A stretch of 64,000 nucleotides of DNA from Protopterus annectens (Eukaryota; Chordata; Ceratodontiformes; Protopteridae), in NCBI RefSeq assembly GCF_019279795.1, contig NC_056732.1:177650581-177714580 (forward strand), written 5' to 3'. The notes beneath the pieces are model-generated. The model saw only the letters and a program-made list of their open reading frames with translations, made no database searches and had not been told where the DNA came from. The position numbers were made by a program, and so were the translations under genes. This document shows positions 42,432 to 52,806 of this stretch, in pieces. Numbering within the stretch: the stretch's first letter is position 1; each line of letters starts with the position of its first letter.

Positions 42432-44218
42432 TCATTGGGCTTGCTTTCTGAATGGCTGCGAACTATCCTCACCACCTCTTTGTGTAGGAGCTTGCCATTG
42501 TCTGCCTCTGAACGATCCTTGGGATTGCCCTCTGCCCCTCGGGCGCCTGTATCTACCTCTTTGGGGTCTGTCCGTGGCTGGAAAGGAACAATTTTTGGAA
42601 GGCCAATTTCTACTGAAACGTGGGGGCTGTACCTGTAGAAAATCTTTCACTGTTTGCATCGATTTAGCCTTTTCCTCCATTTTCTTTAATACCTCCTCAG
42701 CATTAGCACCAAATAATACATCGTTTTGTAGAGGGGCATCTAGTAATTTAGCTTTGACATAATCTGGTAAGGTTTGTTCCTTGAGCCAGGCATGTCTACG
42801 TATGACTGATCCTGTAACAGCAGCTCTACATGAGGCCTCTAGAGCATCAAAACCACATTGCAAGGTATGTTTTACCCACTTGTTCTGCACTATGCATCCA
42901 ATCCTGCAACTCCTTCAAGTCTGGTTGTTCAAGATGTGACATTTTACTTCTCAATTGTGATAACAGAAACTGTTGGTACTTTAGCATATGGAACTGGCAG
43001 TTTAATACCCTCATGGTTAAGGTGGCCGATGTATATACCTTTTTTCCCCACCTTTCTAAGGATCTGGAATCTCTCTCGGAAGGTAATGGATTTTTAGCAG
43101 TGGAGGCCTTAATTCCCTTGGGGCCCTGTGAGATAGTTTCTGGGTCAGCCGCATGGCTTTTGTATAGAAATTGGTGTGAGTCAGGAACCCGGCAGTACCT
43201 GTCAGGCTTGACTGGGGCTGGAGGTAAAGAATCCGGGTTAAGGCAGGCCTCCGAGTACACATCATCTAGTATGTCCAAGACAGGAGGTATAGCCAGAGGC
43301 CTGTGCTGAGGTAGCAAGAGAAAATCCCTAAGCCTTTTCTTGGAATCTGAGTACTCTTGGCCTTCCCAGTGGAAGTGTTCCCTTAAGGTATGCAAGGTTT
43401 CCCCAAATGAGTAATCCTCTGGGGGAGATACAGAGGGAATGGACTCCTCTGCATCAGAATCTTCAAAAGGGGAGTAAGAAAGTTCCTGTTCTTCAGAGTG
43501 CTCGGATATAATGGAGGCCTGATCAGAGGAAGGGGATTCTTCCTCCACTCTGGGCCTTTTGTCCAGGGGGGGGTTGAGAACCCCTGATAAGAGTAATTAA
43601 ATCCTCAGCCATTTTAAGCATCTGTTTTTTAGGCATGGGGCCTGGAGATGGGCCCTGTGTAGCTTGTCTCTTAGAATGCATGGCTGCTTTAGACTTAGTG
43701 AAAGCCTTGATGGAAAAAGAAGAGGAAGGTCTGAAGACACCTTGAGAGGAGGCAGACCTGTCTACATTTTGAGATTCACCACCAAGAGTGGCTTCGGTAT
43801 CTGTAGTCGGGGTGTGGGCCGAGGAGCCTGCGACCTCGGGCACAGAAGACACCGCCAATGAAGTGTCGTCGGTAGTCAGGGGCTGTGCAGGTGTTTCGCT
43901 GAGAACCGGACCACCTGTAGTCAGCTTTGGCGTGGTGTCGGTAGAGGCCGCGGACCTCGTGTGTCGGTCCTTATCTTTGCGCTTTTTAGACAAAACTGGA
44001 GTCGGAGTATCCGACGACATAATATAGTTACATTTTTTGCCAAAATAATGCTGGGCGAACTCCGCCCGACGCTTAATGGTGTGTTTGTTGAATGTAGCAC
44101 AGAAACGACAGACCGAGACGTCGTGGTCTGGGCCTAAACAAAGAATACAGAGGGAATGAAAATCCTTTTGTGGTATTTGCTTCCCACATGAAATACAATT
44201 ATTAACTTTGTCTGACAT
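42432..44218 (-). pseudogene. Gag-like ORF1 of DIRS copy I, two frameshifts
   Basis: ATG 44218 (MSDKVNNCISCGKQ) gives 231 codons with the full knuckle (CISCGK, CILCLGPDHD, CRFCATFNKHTIKRR) and basic KKRKDKDR. After a shift at about 43550, 233 codons (42847-43548) hold FGETLHTLREHFHWEGQEY, LPQHRPLAIPPVLDIL and FHMLKYQQFL. After another shift near 42870, 152 codons (42432-42890) hold GFDALEASCRAAVTGS, RRHAWLKEQTLPDYVKAKLL and a Gln/Arg/Gly-rich tail. These last blocks resemble the LAP2-alpha C-terminal domain. The best gag reference in the window. Confidence 0.82.
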
Positions 44219-44530
44219 CGGTCTGAGGCAAGAAAAGTTTCCCCAATGGGGTACTTAGCTTTCAAGAAGACTTCGGTTGCAAAATTTTCATAATTTCAGG
44301 AGCTGGCCGAACGGCACTTGCGAACTGCTTCTGCTTTGGGCACCGCACAGCAAGAAAGACTGAAGAAAATGGCGTCGGCTGGTTCTTTTATACCCGTGTC
44401 GCACTAATGTCAGGGAAGAAGCGATGACAACCGACGCCGGACCTAGACTTTGGAATTCGCCCGACCGAGGACCCGCCTGACGGCAGGAGAACCCATCTGT
44501 TATGACTGCAGCTGTATGCACGATGAACAT
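44219..44530 (-). promoter_or_regulatory. 5' leader, TATA and right ITR of DIRS copy I
   Basis: TATAAAA on the minus strand at 44386-44392; the CRE position reads TGACATTA instead of TGACGTCA, so this copy's CRE is mutated. End gatgaacat at 44530, followed at once by ICR-like sequence of copy J. Confidence 0.62.
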
Positions 44531-44639
44531 CCAGGGCTGCAACAGTAAATACACTCGAAAATCTACATTTCTGGTAAGTTTACACCTCTGTACTATGTTC
44601 TTCATGTTTCACTGTTGCAGTCATCACATTTGGGTTGAT

Positions 44640-45720
44640 TCCCAAAGCTAAGGAAAAGGGTGTAGGCAGTCAATAAGACTAGGGGCTGGATAGGATGCCC
44701 TGCACGACTGCAGTGGCAAAGCCTGCCCTGGATTTGGAAAAGAGAGGCAGGTGGTAATGCTTGGTGAAGGTGTGAACAGATATCCATGTTGCAGCCTCCA
44801 GGATATCCCTGGTGGGCTGAGAAAAGCTGCAGAGGTGGAGGTTGCTCTGGTAGATTGAGTCCTGACCCCCTTAGGGGGAGGTTTCCCGTGTTGCTTGTAG
44901 CAGAAATGGATGCAGTGTGCTATCCATTTGGAAATGGTTTGCTTGGATATGGCTATGCCCTCTGCTCCTGCAGCAAAACTGACTAACAATTGATCAGTCT
45001 TTGTGAATGATTTAGTCCTATCTAGATAGAATCTGTGCTACCTGTGCGCATCTAGGGAGTATAGTACCCTTTTCTCCCTTGTTCTGTGGGATAGAGAAAA
45101 TGGTGGGCAAATGAATGGATTGGTTGAGAGCCACACTGAACACCACTTTTGGCATGAAGGATGGGTTAGTCCTGAGGGACACCCTGTCAGCATGGAAGAT
45201 GATGAGGGGCTCTACAGCCATGAGTGCTTGTAGCTCTGATACTCTTCTGGCTGAAGTGATGGCTAGAAGCAGGGCTGTCTTCCAGAAGAGAAACTTTAAC
45301 TCTGCTGAAGCTGCTGGTTCAAAAGGGGGGGGGGGGTAGGGTGAGCTTTTCCAACACAAAGTTTAGATCCCAAGCTGGGGTAGGTGCTCTTCTGGGTGGC
45401 CTCAAGTTGCTAGCCCCTCTAAGGAACTGTTTGATGAGAGGGTGTGAGAAAAGTGGTTCCTCAGTGTTGAAATGAGCAGAGATAGCAGAGGCATGAATTT
45501 TAATTCAGGGAAAAGGAGAGGACCACTGTGTAGTAGGTCAGCTAGGTAATCCAGGATGAGAGGTAGGGAGGGCTGTGCCGTGTAGGCTCCCTTAGCCTGG
45601 ATCCAGGTTCAGAACCTTTTCCATTTGTCAACATAAGACTTTCTTGTGCTAGGGCGTCTGGCCTCACTTACATCTAGAATCTGTTTCCCGAGACTGGCAG
45701 CTTGTTCAGTGGTCAGGAAA
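44640..45720 (-). pseudogene. Tyrosine recombinase of DIRS copy J, broken
   Basis: The catalytic part is in 45018-45359 (ITSARRVSELQALMA; RVSLRTNPSFMPK) and 44648-44989 (VSFAAGAEGIAISKQTISKW). The H-x-x-R box reads RTQSTRATS, with the histidine changed to glutamine. A shift just after it destroys the tyrosine region (a SPSITTCLSFPN frame replaces the KHYHLP motif). A G-run at 45327-45336 marks a further frame break. The core-binding part (45360-45720) is frameshifted. Confidence 0.75.
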
Positions 45721-47432
45721 TAAGCCAGGCTGCCAAACTGAGCATCTGCAATTGGAGATGCATGAATTCTCCTTCCCTCTTAGTCAGGATGGTTGGGATT
45801 TGAGGGAGATGCCATGGTGGCAGAGGGGACAGGCTGCACAGCAGTGGGTACCAGTGCCGATGAGGCCAGTCTGGATCAATTAGAATTGTCCTTGGTTTTT
45901 CCTCCTTTATTTTGAGCAGCACCCTGGAAATGAGAGGTAATGGGGGAAAAGCATAGACCGAGAGGATGATCTACTAAAAGGATAGAGCATCCACTTTTCA
46001 GGCCCTGCAGTGAGGCTCCCTGGTGCAGAACTTGCTGAGCTGATGGATGGAGTGGGAAGCAAAGAGGATGACCTACGGGGTGCACCACTTCTGAGTTATT
46101 AGGGTGAAGGTTCTTTGGTCTAGCTGCCACTCGTGGGTCCAAAAAGTTTCTGCTTAAGTTGTCTGCCATCGAGTTTAGAGAGCCTGGCAGGAATTGTGCT
46201 AACAGGTGTAGTTGCATGGCTGAGGCTGTGTGCCAAAGGGTCATGGCAAGCCTGCATAGAGGGTAGGAGTGAGTCCCTCCCTGCTTATTGATATACCACA
46301 TCACAGTGGTGTTTTCTGTTTTGATCAGTAGAGCCACTGGGGAGAGAAGGGGCCTGAAAGCTGTCAATGCGTGCTTACCAGCTAACATCTCTTTTTGGTT
46401 GATGTGGATATGTATTTGATGTGGGCTCCAATGGCCCTGTATGCATCTGCCGTCTAGATATGCACTCCAGGCATAGTCCGATGCTTCTGTGGTGAGGGTC
46501 TGGGTGGCGTGGGGTGGTGAGAAGGGTAGTCCCTTGTTGTGGTTGCATGCTGCTGCCCACAACAGAAAATCTTTCCTTAGGCAAGGTATCATAGGTATAA
46601 GAGTTTCCAGGTGTTGTGAGTGTTGACTCCAAACGCTTTTTAGGTACCACTGAAGTTTCCTCATATGCAGTCTGGCATATGAAATGAGTAGAATGCAAGA
46701 AGCCATGAACCCCAGAGCTTGCAGGATTTTCCTTGCAGATAACTGGGGTCTGGTGGCTAGTTGAGAGAAATAAGCTGTCAGATAAGTTTGCTTTTCTGGA
46801 GTAAGGAATGCCATCTGGGATGCTGTGCCCAGGCTTGCTCCCAAGAATATAATCTTTTGGGTAGATACTAGTTTGGATTTCTTTTCATTGACAGTGTATC
46901 CTAAGGAGGTCAATAGGGCCTTTACAAAAGCCAGGTGCTTGAGCAGCTTCTCCTGACTGCCTGCCTGAATTAGGCAATCATCTAAGTATTTTTATTTATT
47001 TTACAATTATTTTATGGATAAATTTGAACATTTCTTTGTCTGCAAAAAACAATGGCGGGAGAGAGACATTTTGTGAAAACTCTGGAAGCAGTGGATAAGC
47101 CAAAGGGAAGCGCAGAGAATTGAAAGTGCAGAGATCCTGCCCTGAAACGTAGATATTTTCTGCATGATTCCCTGAATGGGATGTGAAGGTAGGGCTCTTT
47201 TAGGTCTAGGGTGGCTAACCAAGCATTCTTGGACAGCATAGGTAGTAGTTGCTGGAGGGTGAGCATTTTGAATTTTGGTATCACCAGGAAAGTGTTTAGA
47301 ATGGATAGATAGAGGATGGGGTGCCAGGTGCCCTGTTTTCTGGGTACCAGGAAGAGCCTGGAGGTGAAACCTTGGCCTATTTGTTCTGCAGGAATGTGCA
47401 ATATTGCCCCTCATAGAGAGCAAGGAAAGCAC
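45713..47432 (-). pseudogene. RT/RNase H/MT-like region of DIRS copy J, insertion before YLDD
   Basis: RT starts in 47012-47401 (GFTSRLFLVPRKQGTWHPIL; LATLDLKEPYLHIPF; FGLSTASRVFTKCL; VQIYP). About 30 A/T-rich bases (46988-47018) are then inserted before YLDDCLIQAGSQE, shifting the frame. Open again in 45876-46913: LGYTVNEKKSKLV, ILQALGFMASCILLI, TTEASDYAWSAYLDG, INKQGGTHSYPLCR and FLPGSLNSMADNLSRN. TTDAS has become TTEAS, losing an RNase H active-site aspartate. ILIDPDWPHRHWYP is near 45860. Confidence 0.78.
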
Positions 47433-47705
47433 TTGTTTTTTGGTCTTTGCCCACTGGTTTGGAGGAAGATCTGGGAGCCCCTTTGGGGCTTGGTAGAATG
47501 TGGACAGAAAATTTGTATCCCTGGAACACTATGTTGAGGACCCAGTGGTTGTTGGTAATGGTGGCCCAGGTGCTTGCATGGAAGGAGAGTTTTCTTCCTA
47601 GGGCAAGTACAGGTGGGCAGAGGGAGGGGGTGGAAGTAGAGAGTCATCATTGTGAGTTCTTACCATGACGGGGTGGCTTAGCACTCCCTTGTATTGAAGT
47701 GGAGG
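47433..47705 (-). pseudogene. Gag/RT boundary of DIRS copy J, cut by copy K
   Basis: Corresponds to the first residues of RT (SVPGIQIFCPHSTKPQRG; PQIFLQTSGQRPK, frame-shifted) and the last gag codons. Continues at 58929 beyond copy K. Confidence 0.6.
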
Positions 47706-47930
47706 AAAGTATATTTGTGTACACTTACCATAAATGTGGATGTTCGAGTATACTCACTGTTGCAGTCATCACATTTGGGTTATCTGCTTGCAGTAGTCCT
47801 CAGTCGGCCTGATTAACAAAGTCTTGGGTACTGCGTCAGTTGTGATCTCATCTTCCATGACATCAGGTAGGCAGGGGTATAAAGCATGCAGCTGACGCCA
47901 TTACATCAGTTTTTCTTGCCCCAGATATCA
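47706..47930 (+). promoter_or_regulatory. Left ITR of DIRS copy K with inward TATA box
   Basis: Plus-strand TATAAA at 47878-47883 (ggggtataaagc) with a CRE-like but mutated TGACATCA at 47857-47864. The inverse counterpart is at 58770-58928. Would drive RNA antisense to the genes. Confidence 0.55.
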
Positions 47931-48074
47931 GGTGCCCACATAATGAGAAGCAATTATATATACAAGGTTACACCTCCAACAAAAAAGCAAATACACCAAA
48001 AAGCTTTAAGCATAGAAAGCAAGAATAGAGGTGTAGCCAATAGAAGTCAGGGGGCTGGAGGGAGGGTAACTAGG

Positions 48075-48180
48075 ACTGCAACAGTGAACACTCGAGCATC
48101 TACATTTATGGTAAGTGTACACAACTGTACTATGTTCTTTGTGTTTCACTGTTGCAGTCATCACATTTGGGTAGATTCCC
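48075..48180. repeat. ICR of DIRS copy K
   Basis: ctacatttatggtaagtgtacacaactgtact is the inverse of the K left end. The following atgttctttgtgtttcactgttgcag is the inverse of the K right end at 58903-58928, with one or two differences. Confidence 0.8.
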
Positions 48181-48204
48181 AAAGCTAAGTATGGGAGGAG
48201 GAAA

Positions 48205-49409
48205 TCAGATAGCATTAGGACCAGCTATAAGGCCCTGCAAGACTGCAGTGGCAAAGCCAGCTCTGGATTTAGAAAAAATTGGCAAATGGTAATGCTTGGT
48301 GAAGGTATGTACAGAACTCCAGGTAGCAGCTTCTAGGACGTCCCTGGTAGGGACACCTCTGAGAAAGGCTGTAGAGGTAGAGGCAGCCCTGGTTGAATGT
48401 GGCCTAATCCCCTGTGGGGTAGGTTTTCCATGGTGTTTATAACAGAAATGAATGTAATGGTCTATCCATTTAGAAATGGTTTGCTTTGAAATGGCCTTCC
48501 CCTCTGACCCTGCAGCAAATGCAACCAGTTGTTCATATTTCCTGAGAGTTTTAGCCCTGTCCAATTAAAACCAAAGTTGTCTGTGCACATCTAAGGAGTG
48601 CAGTATTTGTTTCCCTTTGCTCGGTGGATTAGAAAAGAAGGCTGGCAAATGAATGGACTGATTAAGGGCCATACTGGATACCACCTAGGGCATGAAGGAA
48701 AGATTGGTCTGAGGGACACCCTGTCCGCATGAAAAATGATAAAATGCTCCATTGCCATGAGGGCCTGTAATTCACACACCCTTTTTGCTGAAGTGATGGC
48801 TAAAAGGAAGGCTGTTTTCCAAGAAAGGAATTTCAACTCTGCATTTGCAGCTGGCTCAAGAGGAGGTAGAGAGAGTTTTTCCAATACAAAGTTAAGGTCC
48901 CAGGGGGTCTCCTGGGTGGTCTTAAGTTTTTGGTCCCTCTGAGGAACTGCTTCAGCAGTGGAAGAGGGGTGGTTCTGTGCTGAAATGGCTGAGGCATGAA
49001 TTTTGGAGGAGGAAAAGGAAAGGCCCTTGTGCAGCATCTCAGTTGAGTATTGAAGAATATGAGGTAAATTGGGCTCTGCTGTACCCATCCCCTGAGTTTG
49101 ATTCCAGGAACAGAATCTTTTCCATTTTTCAGCATAGAATTTTCTAGTACTAGACCTCCTTGCTTCCAGAATGACATCCAACACTTGCTTACTGAGGGAT
49201 GATAACGGAGAGATCAGGTAATTAGCCAGGCTGCCAGGTTCAGGGTTTGAAGCTGTGGGTGCAGAGTCTGACCCTCTTGCTGGGATAGCAGGGCCGGGGT
49301 TTGAGGTAGGTGCCATGGTGTCAGCAGTGACACGGTGCAAAATGGGGTACCAGTGTTGGCATGGCCCGTCTGATGCAATAAGTATCGTCCTTGGTTTGTC
49401 CTGTTTCAT
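48205..49409 (-). pseudogene. Tyrosine recombinase of DIRS copy K, two frames
   Basis: N-terminal and first catalytic part in 48591-49409 (272 codons): EARRSSTRKFYAEKWKRFCS, SSKIHASAISAQ (short deletion after this), ITSAKRVCELQALMA. C-terminal 119 codons at 48205-48564: AFAAGSEGKAISKQTISKW, RPHSTRAASTSTAFLRGVP (H-x-x-R), ATWSSVHTFTKHYHLPIFSK (Tyr). One frame break near 48580 separates them. All recognisable catalytic residues remain, so this is a mildly damaged copy. Confidence 0.82.
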
Positions 49410-50964
49410 CTTTATTAGTACCTTGGAGAGGGGAGGCAGAGGGGGAGAGGCAGAGGGGGAAAAGCATAAACTGAAAGTTTTTTTCAGGTGAAGGACAGGG
49501 CATCAACTTTCCAAGCTTGTTTGTGGGGAGTCCTTGTGCAGTATTTTTCCAATTGGTAGTTATGGGGGGAGGCAAACAGGTCTATATCTGGGCTCCCCCA
49601 TTTGTTTCTCAGCATGTTGACTATCTTTGGTTCCAGTTTCCACTCGTGTGGGTCCATGAGATTTCTGCTTAGATCATCTGCCAGTGTTTTTAGCTTTCCT
49701 GGCAGGAACTGAGCCTGTAGGTGCACTTGGTAGCTCAAGGCTGTTTTCCACAGAGCCACGGCTAGTCTGCACAGAGGGTATGAGTGGGTTCCCCCCTGCT
49801 TGTTTATGTACCACATAACAGTGGTGTTGTCCATCTTTACCATCAATTACCCTGGAAGAATGCGGTCCTTGAAGGCTGTCAGAGCACCCTGTACAGCTAA
49901 CATTTCTTTTTGATTGATATGCAGGTGTATTTGACTTGGGTTCCACTTTCCCTGAATGCACTTCCCTGCCAAGTGAGCTCCCCATGCATAGTTTGATGTG
50001 CCTGTTAGTGTTTGTGTGGCAGGGGATAGAGTGAATGGCAGTTCCTTGTTTTGGTGACAGGCCTCTGCTCATCAAAGGAAATCTTTCTGTAGACAAGGTA
50101 TGACAGGAATCATTGCTTCTAGATCCTGAGAATGTTGACACCATAGGCTTTTTAGATACCACTGTAGTTTCCTCTTATGCAGTCTTGCATATGGAATTAG
50201 GAGAATGCAGGAGGCCATGAACCCCAGGGATTGCAGTATTTCTCTTGCAGATAGCTGGGTCTTTGTGGCCAGAAGTTTGAAGTAGGCTGTCAAATGAACT
50301 TGTTTTTCTGGTGTGAGAAAGGCCATCTGGGAAGTTGTGTTCAAGCTTGCTCACAGGAATACAATTTGTTGGCAGGGTACAAGATGTGATTTATTTTGGT
50401 TTATGGTGTACCCCAGAGAAGTTAGCAATTTCTGTACAAAGGCCAGATGATTCAATAGTATGTCCTGGCTTTCTGCCTGAATTAGACAATCGTCCAGGTA
50501 TGGATATATCTGGATATTTCTTTGCCTGCAAAATGCAATGACTGGAGCTAGACACTTTGTGAATACCCTTGGCGCAGTAGATAAGCCAAAGGGCAGCGCA
50601 GAGAACATAGTGCATGTAGCCTGCTTTGAAGCGTAGGTATCTTCTGCAAGATTCCCTTATTGAGATGTGCAGGTAGGATTCCTTTAAATTCAGTGTTGCC
50701 AACCAGGCATCCTTGCCTAGTATAGGAAGCAGCTGGTGAAAAGTTAGCATCTTGAATTTTGGGATCACCAAAAATGAGTGTAGGATAGAGCGGGTCCAGG
50801 ATAGGACGCCAGTTGTTGTCTTTTCTGGGCACCAGGAAAAGTCTCGAGTAGAAACCCTGTCCCCATTCCTCTTCTGGAACAGGGTGAATAGTCCTAATGC
50901 TTGAGAGAGAGAGAGAATTTGCTTTTGAGCCTGTGCCCACTGATTTGGGGGTAGATCTGGTCAA
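49321..50964 (-). pseudogene. RT/RNase H/MT-like region of DIRS copy K, broken
   Basis: RT pieces: GFYSRLFLVPRKDNNWRPILD (about 50860), LATLNLKESYLHISI (about 50700), FGLSTAPRVFTKCLAPV (about 50590) and IYPYLDDCLIQAESQDI with the catalytic Asp pair (about 50500). ILQSLGFMASCILLIPYARL is at about 50210. RNase H: VKMDNTTVMWYINKQGG (about 49830), where the first Asp region MVKMDN is kept; FLPGKLKTLADDLSRN (about 49690). DIDLFASPHNYQLEKYC at about 49590. Frames change near 50770, 50610, 50345 and 49850. Confidence 0.8.
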
Positions 50965-51027
50965 CCGTTTGGCGGTTGGGAAGGAGTGAAAGTGGAATCT
51001 GTATCCTTGGGAAACTATATTTAAAAC

Positions 51028-52360
51028 TCATTTGTCCTGGGTAATGAGTTCCCAATTTTTTTTGCCTGCCGGGCAATCTTTCCCCCTAAAGGAACAGTCA
51101 GTTGTGCAGGGCTTGGAAGATTTAAAGTTGTCATTGAGACAGTTTACCATACCACTCCCTGCTTTGGAAGTGGGAGCCCCCCACTGCTTAGTCCTGTGAG
51201 TACCTTGGGACTGAAGCCTGGGAGTTCTGCTGGTTCTGGGTTTGGACTGAAGGCCTGGAAGAGGCAGGAAAGGACCAATTTTTAGAGGGCCAATGCCTAC
51301 TAAATCTGGGAGGCTGTACTTGCAGGACATCGTTAACAGTTTGCATTTAGCTTTTTCCTCCAACTTTTTAAGTACTACTTCTGCTTTGTTGCCAAACAGG
51401 CGGTCTTGGTTTAAGGGAGCATCAAGCAATTTAGCTTTAACATGATCTGGCAAAGATCGCTCCTTAAGCCAAGCATGCCTTCTAAGTACAGACCCAGTGA
51501 CAGCAGCCCTGCAAGATGCCTCTAGTGAATCAAAACCACATTGCAAAATATGTTTTCCAACTTGTTCAACAGAATGCATTAAATCCTGTATATCTTTTAT
51601 TTTCAGCACAGTCAGGAATCAACAATTTTCTGTTTAAGCAATCCAATAATATGCTGCTGATACTTTAACATATGAAACTGGCAGTTTAAGGCCCTAACGG
51701 CCAAGGTTGCAGAAGTGTATACCTTCTTACCCAATCTATCCAGCTCCCTGAAATCTCTATCAGAGGGTGTAGGATTTTTGGCAGTAGTAGCCTTAATGCC
51801 CTTGAGTCCCTGTGAAATGGTGTCAGGATCTGCAATAGGATTTTTAAAGAGGAACTTGTGAGAGTCAGGAACCCTGTAATATCGATCAGGTTTTCTGGGA
51901 GCAGGAGGTAAAGAGTCGGGGGGCCAAGCTAGATTCCGAAAAGGCATCATCAACAATGTCCAGTACAGGGGGAGGGTAGCTACAGGCCTGTGTTGGGGAA
52001 GGAGTAAGAAATCCCTAAGCCTCTTTTTAGAGTCAGAGTAATCTGGGCTTTCCCAGCGAAAATGCTCCCTAATAGTATGCAAGGTTTCACCAAAAGAGAA
52101 ATCCTCTGGAGGGGAAGCAGAGGGAATAGAGTACTCTGCATCAGAACTCTCATAGGTAGATAAGGATAAATCCTGGTCATCAGAGGAAACAGAAATGTCA
52201 GAGTCCTGATCAGAAGAATCATAGGTCTCTTAGAGGGGAGAAGGGTGGCTTCCCCTGATTAAAGTAATAAGGTCTTCAGCCATTCTTATTTGTTTTTTAG
52301 GCATAGAGCCCTGACCATGCGGCCTGGGCATCAGTTTTCTAGGCATGGATAGAGTTTTAG
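51028..52360 (-). pseudogene. Gag C-terminal part of DIRS copy K
   Basis: 193 codons (51028-51609) hold GFDSLEASCRAAVTGSVLRR, RHAWLKERSLPDHVKAKLL and the Pro/Arg-rich tail. 156 codons (51612-52082) hold REHFRWESPDYSDSKKRLRD, RYYRVPDSHKFLFKNP and RALNCQFHMLKYQQ. A single shift near 51610 separates them. Near 52230-52310 lies PKKQIRMAEDLITLIRG, then PLE1 cuts in at 52360. The N-terminal part follows beyond PLE1 at 58053. Confidence 0.78.
52345..52360. repeat. Target-site duplication of PLE1, left copy
   Basis: ATGGATAGAGTTTTAG, repeated exactly at 58053-58068 in copy K's gag. The duplication marks the insertion of PLE1. Confidence 0.9.
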
Positions 52361-52395
52361 TAAACCAAAAACGAACCAGCACAAGGGAGAAAAGT
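52361..52395 (-). repeat. 35-bp direct terminal repeat of PLE1 (left copy)
   Basis: Starts taaaccaaaaacgaacc, ends gagaaaagt. The right copy is at 58018-58052 and differs at one base (g/c). A short pseudo-LTR. Confidence 0.85.
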
Positions 52396-52430
52396 ACCTA
52401 AATTTTATTTTATTGTGGCAACATCTGGAA

Positions 52431-52483
52431 ATTGCATACTGCAAACCGGTTTCGGCTATATATCCAGCCTTCCTCAGTGCAAT
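52431..52483 (-). ncRNA. Hammerhead-like ribozyme in PLE1 3' region
   Basis: Minus-strand order: stem-I strand ATTGCA, core CTGAGGA (fits CUGANGA), stem II GGCT/AGCC closed by GGATATAT, core GAAA, a very short palindromic stem III (ACCGGT), cleavage-site type GUU, then TGCA pairing back with stem I. Minimal stem III and location in the terminal region match hammerheads described in Penelope-like elements. One extra A follows CTGAGGA compared with the usual core, so activity is uncertain. Read by eye only. Confidence 0.7.
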
Positions 52484-52558
52484 AAAAAATCTAAATAGCA
52501 CATCCTGGGTATTCCTTATATATCTAAGACTATTAAAGGTGTATACACTTTGGAAACA

Positions 52559-52582
52559 ATATATATATATATATGTATATAC

Positions 52583-52675
<93 letters not shown>
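52559..52675. repeat. (TA)n microsatellite in PLE1 3' region
   Basis: Nearly 120 bases of TA units with a few GTATATAC breaks, between the hammerhead and the stop codon of the PLE1 protein. It produces meaningless Ile/Tyr-rich frames on both strands. Confidence 0.95.
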
Positions 52676-52676
<1 letters not shown>

Positions 52677-52806
52677 CACACACACATTTCAAAAGTAAAA
52701 AGTATGAAATAAATATGTATGTATAACTTTTAACCTGAAGAAATCAATCCATTAATTTAAACAAAAATTCAAAAAATCCATAAAGTCATAAGCTGACACC
52801 AAACAA

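Larger units (their letters stand above)
39132..44530 (-). mobile_element. DIRS copy I (class 2), well preserved, left end truncated
   Basis: Gag, RT, RNase H/YR, ICR and right ITR are present. The outer part of the left ITR (the part that should begin agtacagttttgtacc and hold the inward promoter) is missing: the element starts inside it at agccgacgccattttcttcag, directly against the right ITR of copy H. The ICR (39345-39450) still records the lost left end and matches the right end at 44490-44530. Confidence 0.85.
44531..47705 (-). mobile_element. DIRS copy J (class 2), 3' portion without left ITR
   Basis: It begins inside its ICR (44535-44640) with no left ITR, directly against copy I's right end. 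Recombinase, MT-like block, RNase H, RT and the end of gag follow. It is interrupted by copy K at 47706; gag resumes at 58929 (gaagtggagg... joined to ctccattgctt). Confidence 0.8.

Noticed and set aside
52361-52395. 35-bp repeats as LTRs of a retrovirus-like element
   Set aside because: Far too short, and the element encodes a Penelope-type RT with GIY-YIG nuclease and a variable-length target duplication.
52559-52712. Long Ile/Tyr open frames on both strands
   Set aside because: They are translations of the TA microsatellite and carry no protein information.
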